This document shows positions 58,568 through 64,000 of a DNA stretch of 64,000 nucleotides, in pieces. The stretch lies in assembly GCF_002892535.1 (NCBI RefSeq), contig NZ_CP024847.1, forward strand, positions 2,480,001-2,544,000. Reading direction: 5' to 3'. How positions within the stretch are numbered: the first letter of the stretch is position 1; each line of letters starts with the position of its first letter. The position numbers and the translations under genes were made by a program. Below the pieces are notes generated by a model. That model made no database searches. It was not told where the DNA came from and saw only the letters and a list, made by a program, of their open reading frames with translations. Source of the stretch: Aquella oligotrophica (GTDB taxonomy: Bacteria; Pseudomonadota; Gammaproteobacteria; Burkholderiales; UBA11063).

Positions 58568-59674
58568 ATGCCATATAAATATTTTAGTATGCTAGCCAAA
58601 CTATGCAGTGTTATGCTAGTCATAAGTGCAGCTATCATCCTTACACAAGGCTTGATTCCATTAGTTGGAAGTCATCCAGAAAATGACTTCATATATAAAT
58701 CAAAAGTTGGGATACAGATATTCTCCCAGGTCATTTTTACCTATTGCTCACTAGTGATCGGATTACTCCTCGCAAACCGTTCTCGGATAGTATGGTATAT
58801 AGCAATTAGCCTAATCATAATTATTTGTATTACCAATATCATTTTTTGGACAAACTATACAATCTTATACTATTACCTAATTACACTGGCATTACTACTT
58901 ATCTCCAGAAAAGCCTTTGATCTGGATTTATTTGTTTCATATATATTTCTATTTGTTTTTGGGTTTCTGATTTTTGCCTTGATTTATGGGACTATTGGCA
59001 CATACCTTTTTCGCATTGATTTTACTGGCATTAACTCAATCTATGATGCACTTTATTTTACTATTGTAACTTATAGCACCGTTGGCTATGGTGATATTTC
59101 TCCAAAAACAGTATTTGCAAAGTTTTTTGTAATTAGTATGATCATAATAGGTTTGGTCGTTTTCGCTACCAGCATCACGGTAATAGCCTATAATATAAAT
59201 CGACATTTAAAAAAAGTACTAAATCATCTCAATAAAGGCAGGCTTGGCATGACTAATCACATTGTTCTAATTGGTTGTGGAATTTTTACTAAAATACTCA
59301 TTGAACGATACATTAAAGACAAAATAAATTTCTTAGTTATTGATACAGACAAAAATCTTGATTATGAAAAACAATTATTAATAGATAACAACCGATTGAT
59401 AATTGCTTCATACCATGGAAATAATGACTCATTAATCAAGGCACAGGCAGAATTAGCCGCAAAAATTATTATCGCCCACGATACAGATGAAGCCAGTATA
59501 TTAGCAACCATGAACACCCGTGAATATCTGGAGTCAAAGAATCAACCAAATACACCAGAAATTATTGTTAGGATATTGTATTTTGAAAATATTAGTAAGG
59601 CAAAACGTGCTGGAGCTGATGAGATCATTGCTCCACACGTTTTAGCTGCCGAGCAGATACTCAAGAGAAAATAA
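58568..59674 (+). CDS. Potassium channel with RCK domain (Kch-like)
   Basis: 368 residues. Several membrane helices up to about 215, with the selectivity filter TVGYGD (171-176) between the last two, then a cytoplasmic RCK/TrkA-N domain starting at HIVLIGCGIF (about 229). The RCK glycine motif is GCG rather than GxGxxG. It resembles the E. coli Kch layout. Located 21 bases after the LuxR-type gene, likely one transcript. Confidence 0.88.
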   Translation: MPYKYFSMLAKLCSVMLVISAAIILTQGLIPLVGSHPENDFIYKSKVGIQIFSQVIFTYCSLVIGLLLANRSRIVWYIAISLIIIICITNIIFWTNYTILYYYLITLALLLISRKAFDLDLFVSYIFLFVFGFLIFALIYGTIGTYLFRIDFTGINSIYDALYFTIVTYSTVGYGDISPKTVFAKFFVISMIIIGLVVFATSITVIAYNINRHLKKVLNHLNKGRLGMTNHIVLIGCGIFTKILIERYIKDKINFLVIDTDKNLDYEKQLLIDNNRLIIASYHGNNDSLIKAQAELAAKIIIAHDTDEASILATMNTREYLESKNQPNTPEIIVRILYFENISKAKRAGADEIIAPHVLAAEQILKRK

Positions 59675-59676
59675 AC

Positions 59677-59724
59677 GCCCGGATTTGATCTATCCACTAA
59701 ATGAGAAGCAGATCATTCACGGGC
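59677..59724. terminator. Bidirectional terminator between channel gene and alsS
   Basis: GCCCG (59677-59681) pairs with CGGGC (59720-59724), followed by a 4-base internal loop and TGATCT/AGATCA, with an 18-base apical loop. It lies between two convergent genes. Confidence 0.65.
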
Positions 59725-59742
59725 ATTTATGCTATTATTAAT

Positions 59743-61386
59743 CTACTCAACCAATGATTTCAGGTTATCCGTATAATCAATTGCAACGTCAATAATTACT
59801 GGTCCAGTCTGCGACTGCGCTTCCTTTAGAGCTGGCAGTAGCTGTTCTTGAGCTGTTACTGTTATTCCATAGGCGCCAAAACTTCTTGCCATTTCTGCAA
59901 AGTCAATATTATGGGTAAATTTGACTGCACTAGTTTCAGCATATTTATGCTCTTCCTGTATTGCAACTAAATTATAACTATGATCCTTCCACACCAGATG
60001 AATTATTGGTAATTGGTGTTCGACTGCGGTAGCTAATTCCATAATACACATCAATACACCACCATCGCCAGATACCGAATAAACCCGTGCACTATCAAGC
60101 CCTCGCGATTTATTGCTAAACGCAGCACCAACAGCAAAAGGAATTGATACCCCAAGCGTCTGAAAGCCCATACTATTTATAAATTGGCGCGGAGTATGGC
60201 TAACAAAATACTCAGATAGCCAATATTGATGACTCCCCACATCACTAACTAGAGTATCATCACTACCAATATTTGCCTGAATTAGTGCGACCACTTCAAG
60301 TGGATGCACCATATTTATTTTAGGCTGCGTATAATTAGTTAATCGCTTAGCAAGCTTTTCTCTAACCTTTTTTTGCTGTAATTGTGATTCCTCTGATGGT
60401 GAATAATTTAATCCTTCCGACAATACCGCTACATTATGGGCAATGTTCCCCAATAGCTGAATATCCGGACGATAGCCCTCTGCAAATACCGGAGTATAAT
60501 TTGCAATATGAATTAATTTCTTGTCAGTAGGATTCCATTTTAATGGATCAAGTTCAGCAATATTGTAACCAATAGCAATGAATAAATCAGCCTGTTGGAT
60601 AATCTCATTACATGGTTGATTCTGGAATGCTCCCAAACGTCCCATAAAATGCCCTAAATGACGGGGCATCACCATTCCACCGCCCTCAAAAGAGCTTAAT
60701 ACGGGAATCTTGGTATTATCAAGTAGCTTCTCTAAACTATCAGCAACCGCACTAGTCGCTGCATCTGCACCAATTATAATTAATGGTGATTTCGCAAGTT
60801 TAATCAATTCTTGCGCCGCATCTATATCACTTTGTTGGGCAATTGCTACGGATTCTTTACGTGGTGTAGAGGCGATAAGTTTAGTTGGTTGAGCTAATAA
60901 ATCAGCAGCAAAGGATAAATGAACTGCTCCGGTCTCTCCAGTTATTGCTTTATTATATGCAAAATCCCAAATGCCACTTACCGTATCTGGATTAGTTACC
61001 TCTTTGCTATAACGAGTAACTGGTAAAAATAGATCCTCGGCATTAATAATTTGATGGGATGGCTTAAATGTTGTTCGGCTATCCATTTGCCCACAGATTG
61101 CAATCAGTGGATTATGTTCCAATGTTGCAGTGGCGGCAGCAGTTACTAGATTAGTTGCACCAGGTCCAGCAGTTACTAATACTACTGCTGGCTTACCCGT
61201 TTTTTTAGCATAGGCAACAGCTGCATTACCTGCACCACTTTCCTGGCGGCACAAGATTAATTTAGGTTTGCGCCCAGTTAACGCCGTAGTAATAGCATCA
61301 ATCGAAGCTCCCGGCACACAAAAAACATATTCAATCCCGTAATTTTCCATCTGATCAACTAATAACGTAGCAATATTTCTATTCAT
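59743..61386 (-). CDS. alsS: Acetolactate synthase, catabolic type
   Basis: 547 residues. TPP enzyme that joins two pyruvates to alpha-acetolactate. N-terminal GIEYVFCVPGASIDA, catalytic Glu in RQESGAGNAAVAYA (about 48), TAGPGATNLVTAAATA, and the PP domain GDGGVLMCIMELATA near 440. It lacks the FAD-domain hallmarks of anabolic enzymes and no small subunit gene is near, and it is encoded with alsD. It follows alsD by 11 bases. Confidence 0.9.
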   Translation of the reverse strand: MNRNIATLLVDQMENYGIEYVFCVPGASIDAITTALTGRKPKLILCRQESGAGNAAVAYAKKTGKPAVVLVTAGPGATNLVTAAATATLEHNPLIAICGQMDSRTTFKPSHQIINAEDLFLPVTRYSKEVTNPDTVSGIWDFAYNKAITGETGAVHLSFAADLLAQPTKLIASTPRKESVAIAQQSDIDAAQELIKLAKSPLIIIGADAATSAVADSLEKLLDNTKIPVLSSFEGGGMVMPRHLGHFMGRLGAFQNQPCNEIIQQADLFIAIGYNIAELDPLKWNPTDKKLIHIANYTPVFAEGYRPDIQLLGNIAHNVAVLSEGLNYSPSEESQLQQKKVREKLAKRLTNYTQPKINMVHPLEVVALIQANIGSDDTLVSDVGSHQYWLSEYFVSHTPRQFINSMGFQTLGVSIPFAVGAAFSNKSRGLDSARVYSVSGDGGVLMCIMELATAVEHQLPIIHLVWKDHSYNLVAIQEEHKYAETSAVKFTHNIDFAEMARSFGAYGITVTAQEQLLPALKEAQSQTGPVIIDVAIDYTDNLKSLVE

Positions 61387-61397
61387 TTTTTCTCCAA

Positions 61398-62120
61398 TTA
61401 ACGTTGTTTTTCTACCTGATGGATTGCTTCACTATCTGCCATTAATTCAGCCGTCGCAAATTCATCATTATCAATCAAATCCACTTGCAAACTCTTCAAT
61501 TCCTGAATATAAGCCCGCCCCTTCTCTAACTCAAAATTAAAGACATGACCACCGATAGAGCGGTCTTTATCAATAAAATGAAAATGAAAACCAGGCACAT
61601 TCAACTGTTCTAGATATTGAGGAAACCAAACACCAACCAACGTGCCCTCAATGTCGTTTTTACTAAAGGTTTTCTGCAATTCAGGCATCGTTTCACTCAT
61701 CTTCTGATAAGTTCTTGGCTGGCATGCCTCGCTTCTAAGTAATATAGACTTGAATTTCCCCTCAATTTTGATTGCATAAATCATATTTTTCGAAGGAAAG
61801 AAATTCAATAAATACTCTTCAATCTGTTCATAACGTTTATTATTGAGACCAATATCCTGATTTGGTATAAATTTATTTATAACTGCAAATGGAGTGAGAG
61901 TCTCATCACTTACTACTTCAAGATTACCATTAACATCCGCTCGATAGTAAATATTGTCACAAACAATCATTTCACCATCAACCATGTCAAAAGTTCCAAG
62001 ACCAAAATCGCCATGTTCTTTTAATTCACCAATGCAAATATCACCATCATAGACAGCATTGATTAACGAGTTAATCGTGCCTGTCTGATACATTTTAGGC
62101 TTCTTTTTATAGTTTGACAC
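61398..62120 (-). CDS. alsD: Alpha-acetolactate decarboxylase
   Basis: About 240 residues from a GTG at 62120, chosen because GGAGG lies five bases upstream; an ATG at 62132 without a ribosome site and an ATG at 62093 are alternatives. The zinc-binding region GFHFHFIDKDRSIGGHVFNF has the three conserved histidines, and EHGDFGLGTFDMVDGEM is the N-terminal signature. It converts acetolactate to acetoin, which limits acidification from pyruvate. First gene of alsD-alsS. Confidence 0.93.
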   Translation of the reverse strand: MSNYKKKPKMYQTGTINSLINAVYDGDICIGELKEHGDFGLGTFDMVDGEMIVCDNIYYRADVNGNLEVVSDETLTPFAVINKFIPNQDIGLNNKRYEQIEEYLLNFFPSKNMIYAIKIEGKFKSILLRSEACQPRTYQKMSETMPELQKTFSKNDIEGTLVGVWFPQYLEQLNVPGFHFHFIDKDRSIGGHVFNFELEKGRAYIQELKSLQVDLIDNDEFATAELMADSEAIHQVEKQR

Positions 62121-62249
62121 CCTACCCTCCATTTTTAACCAATTACCATTAGAATATCATAATTTAAAATTAGTAAAGTAACTATAACAGACAAGTTTTC
62201 ATATATCTAATTTTATTTTAACGGCACTAAAAACCGATACTAGAAAACA

Positions 62250-62278
62250 AAAACCCCTGCAATAATTGCAGGGGTTTT
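62250..62278 (-). terminator. Terminator of rpsB-tsf
   Basis: A 13-bp perfect stem AAAACCCCTGCAA/TTGCAGGGGTTTT with a 3-base loop, 18 bases after the tsf stop on the minus strand. Confidence 0.9.
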
Positions 62279-62296
62279 TAATCACAATAAGATGAT

Positions 62297-63175
62297 TTAT
62301 ACTTTAGCAGCCGCAGCTACTTCGGCAGCAAAATCAACCACTTTTTTCTCAATACCTTCACCTACTACAAACATGGCGAAACTATTAACTTTAGCATTTT
62401 TCGCAGCCAACAATTTTTCAACTGTTAGATCTGGATTTTTAACGAATGGCTGACCTAATAATGTAACTTCAGCAAGATATTTAGAAATACGTCCTTCAAC
62501 CATTTTAGTCACGATATCAGCTGGCTTTCCAGATTGTGCAGCCTGTTGTGAATAGATATTACGTTCTTCCTCGATTTTCTCGGCAGGAACATTATCTTTA
62601 GAAACACAAATTGGCTTATTCGCAGCAATGTGCATCGCAATATCTTTACCAAGCTCAGTATCACCACCAACCAAATCAACAACCACACCGATTTTTTTAC
62701 CATGCAGGTAACTTGCAAGTGAACCTTCAGTAGAAAATGCCTGAAAACGACGTAGAGAAATATTTTCACCTAGTTTAGCAATAATATCTTTACGCGTTTC
62801 TTCAATAGTTTTACCTTCCGCCATTTTCACATTAGCCGCTTCTTCAAGGCTAGCCACCGGAGTCGCAAGCAATGCTGCAGCAACTTTATTCGCAAAATCT
62901 AGGAATCCTTCATCTTTTGCAACAAAATCTGTTTCGCAATTGATTTCAGCCACAACACCTTTTTTACCATCGGCAGAAGTAGCAACCACCACCACACCTT
63001 CAGCTGCAGTACGTCCAGCTACTTTTGATGCTTTAGCACCACTTTTTACACGAATTAATTCTTCAGCTTTTTTAAGATCGCCATCAGTTTCAACTAGAGC
63101 TTTTTTACACTCCATCATCCCCATACCAGTCATTTCACGTAACTGAGCTACCATCGCAGCAGTAATGTTTGCCAT
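62297..63175 (-). CDS. tsf: Translation elongation factor Ts
   Basis: 292 residues. Recycles EF-Tu-GDP. The N-terminal [20 protein letters not shown] motif, the [14 protein letters not shown] segment and the coiled-coil and C-terminal parts are all present. It follows rpsB with a hairpin in the 76-base gap. Confidence 0.97.
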   Translation of the reverse strand: MANITAAMVAQLREMTGMGMMECKKALVETDGDLKKAEELIRVKSGAKASKVAGRTAAEGVVVVATSADGKKGVVAEINCETDFVAKDEGFLDFANKVAAALLATPVASLEEAANVKMAEGKTIEETRKDIIAKLGENISLRRFQAFSTEGSLASYLHGKKIGVVVDLVGGDTELGKDIAMHIAANKPICVSKDNVPAEKIEEERNIYSQQAAQSGKPADIVTKMVEGRISKYLAEVTLLGQPFVKNPDLTVEKLLAAKNAKVNSFAMFVVGEGIEKKVVDFAAEVAAAAKV

Positions 63176-63222
63176 TCTTTACTCCTAATTTCGTATTGTA
63201 TTAATTTAGAAAAATAAACAGA

Positions 63223-63245
63223 AAACCGTAACTTAGTTACGGTTT
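63223..63245 (-). terminator. Attenuator-like hairpin between rpsB and tsf
   Basis: AAACCGTAAC pairs with GTTACGGTTT over loop TTA, only seven bases after the rpsB stop on the minus strand, followed by a T-containing tract. It probably lowers tsf transcription relative to rpsB. Confidence 0.75.
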
Positions 63246-63251
63246 ATCGAA

Positions 63252-64000
63252 TTACTCAGCAGAAGCTTCTTCAGCTTTTTTTACCGTACGCACTGTTTTC
63301 TTTTCCGGTGCAGCATCTTCTACCATCTCAACTTTAATAGCTTTTGCCAAATCAGCAACAGTTTCATCCTTGGCAGATAAAATTGCATCTGCAAATGCTG
63401 AAGCATAAAGTTTAATCGCACGAGCTGAATCATCATTCCCAGGAATTACATAATCAACGCCTGATGGATCATTGTTAGTATCAACAACAGCAATAACAGG
63501 AATACCAAGTTTTTGAGCTTCAAGAATTGCAATTGCATGAACACCAGTATCAATTACAAATAGTGCCGAAGGTAAACCTTTCATCTCAGCGATACCACCG
63601 ATTGTTTTTTGCAGTTTTTCAACATCGCGAGATAAGTCAAGTAATTCTTTTTTAGATAAGCCAGCATCAGCTTTTTCCATTAATTCAGATTTAGTTTCTA
63701 ATTTTTTGATTGATTTTTTTACTGTTTCAAAATTGGTAAGCATACCACCTAACCAACGGTGATCAACATAAGGCATCCCGCAACGCGCAGCTTCTTCAGC
63801 AATAATTTCACTAGCTTGAGATTTAGCACCAACAAATAAAATAGTACCTTTATTTTTTACTGTTTGCTTAGCAAATTTAATTGCATCTTCAAACATAGGT
63901 AAAGTTTTATCCAGATTGATAACATGAATTTTATTACGAGAGCCAAAGATATATGGCTTCATTTTTGGATTCCAGAATTTAGTTTGGTGACCGAAATGGC
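63252..64000 (-). CDS. rpsB: 30S ribosomal protein S2 (5' end outside window)
   Basis: At least 249 residues are visible; the frame is open to the window edge, where [19 protein letters not shown] of the S2 N-terminus is seen, so only about 13 codons are missing. It contains [17 protein letters not shown] and [11 protein letters not shown]-type motifs (here [18 protein letters not shown]). The acidic/basic C-terminal tail ends EEASAE. Followed by tsf, the classic order. Confidence 0.96.
   Translation of the reverse strand, partial: HFGHQTKFWNPKMKPYIFGSRNKIHVINLDKTLPMFEDAIKFAKQTVKNKGTILFVGAKSQASEIIAEEAARCGMPYVDHRWLGGMLTNFETVKKSIKKLETKSELMEKADAGLSKKELLDLSRDVEKLQKTIGGIAEMKGLPSALFVIDTGVHAIAILEAQKLGIPVIAVVDTNNDPSGVDYVIPGNDDSARAIKLYASAFADAILSAKDETVADLAKAIKVEMVEDAAPEKKTVRTVKKAEEASAE

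Overview
The window is a piece of chromosome from an AT-rich, LPS-bearing Gram-negative bacterium. lpxK, the lipoprotein exporter lolC-lolD, a Blc-type lipocalin, an outer-membrane efflux lipoprotein and several lipobox proteins all point to a two-membrane cell. A fused thrA, the glnA, ttcA, miaB and erpA types and a single LolC/E permease directly followed by lolD suggest a beta- or gammaproteobacterium, but I cannot name the genus from sequence alone. Both ends are ribosomal: the S10-type operon (rplC-rplD-rplW-rplB, first bases of rpsS) at the left and rpsB-tsf at the right.

Layout. 1-4042: ribosomal operon and miaB, minus strand; rpsJ is absent from the head of the operon. 4043-6356: a strong promoter with a long structured leader, then dapA and dapB (lysine/diaminopimelate). 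6411-10199: a minus-strand set of two FUSC-type membrane proteins, a TolC/NodT-like lipoprotein and a cupin lipoprotein. 10428-11633: an orphan protein with a nuclease-like N-terminus. 11852-14822: DipZ-like thiol-redox protein, small lipoprotein, VOC protein. 15000-18977: lpxK, secreted GH20 hexosaminidase, a 97-bp palindromic element, PhnB-like VOC protein. 19179-24683: CPA2 antiporter, mutS, suhB, YgjP-like peptidase. 24857-29726: thrA-thrB-thrC. 29847-34228: lipoprotein GH18 chitinase and AA10 LPMO. 34412-39996: ttcA, glnA, NlpC/P60 hydrolase, small protein, lolC, lolD. 40285-47112: BON lipoprotein, lipocalin, tRNA-Leu(CAA), an orphan membrane protein between two direct repeats, glyA, manC, EamA exporter. 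47414-49518: rpmB, rpmG (51 codons), a frameshifted phosphate transporter and its DUF47 partner. 49857-55260: beta-barrel protein, then erpA-(unknown)-plsY-hemH-glmS. 55466-62120: a TPP enzyme with a CMD-family partner, a LuxR-type regulator, a K+ channel, and the acetoin pair alsS/alsD.

Metabolic logic. Chitin is attacked outside the cell by the LPMO and GH18 chitinase, and oligomers are trimmed by the GH20 enzyme. glmS, manC and lpxK feed envelope sugars. dapA, dapB and thrABC share the aspartate pathway. alsS/alsD convert pyruvate to acetoin; their neighbours, a second acetolactate-synthase-like enzyme, a LuxR-type regulator and a K+ channel, suggest a pH or overflow-response locus (inference).

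Most notable: (1) a four-copy dispersed repeat family of about 100-120 bp with covarying terminal inverted repeats and a shared core, two copies flanking an orphan gene as direct repeats; (2) PlsY fused to a J-like domain that lacks the HPD histidine; (3) a one-base deletion in the phosphate transporter; (4) a long palindromic element after the GH20 gene; (5) a promoter-driven structured leader of about 320 nt before dapA; (6) an S10 operon that starts at rplC.
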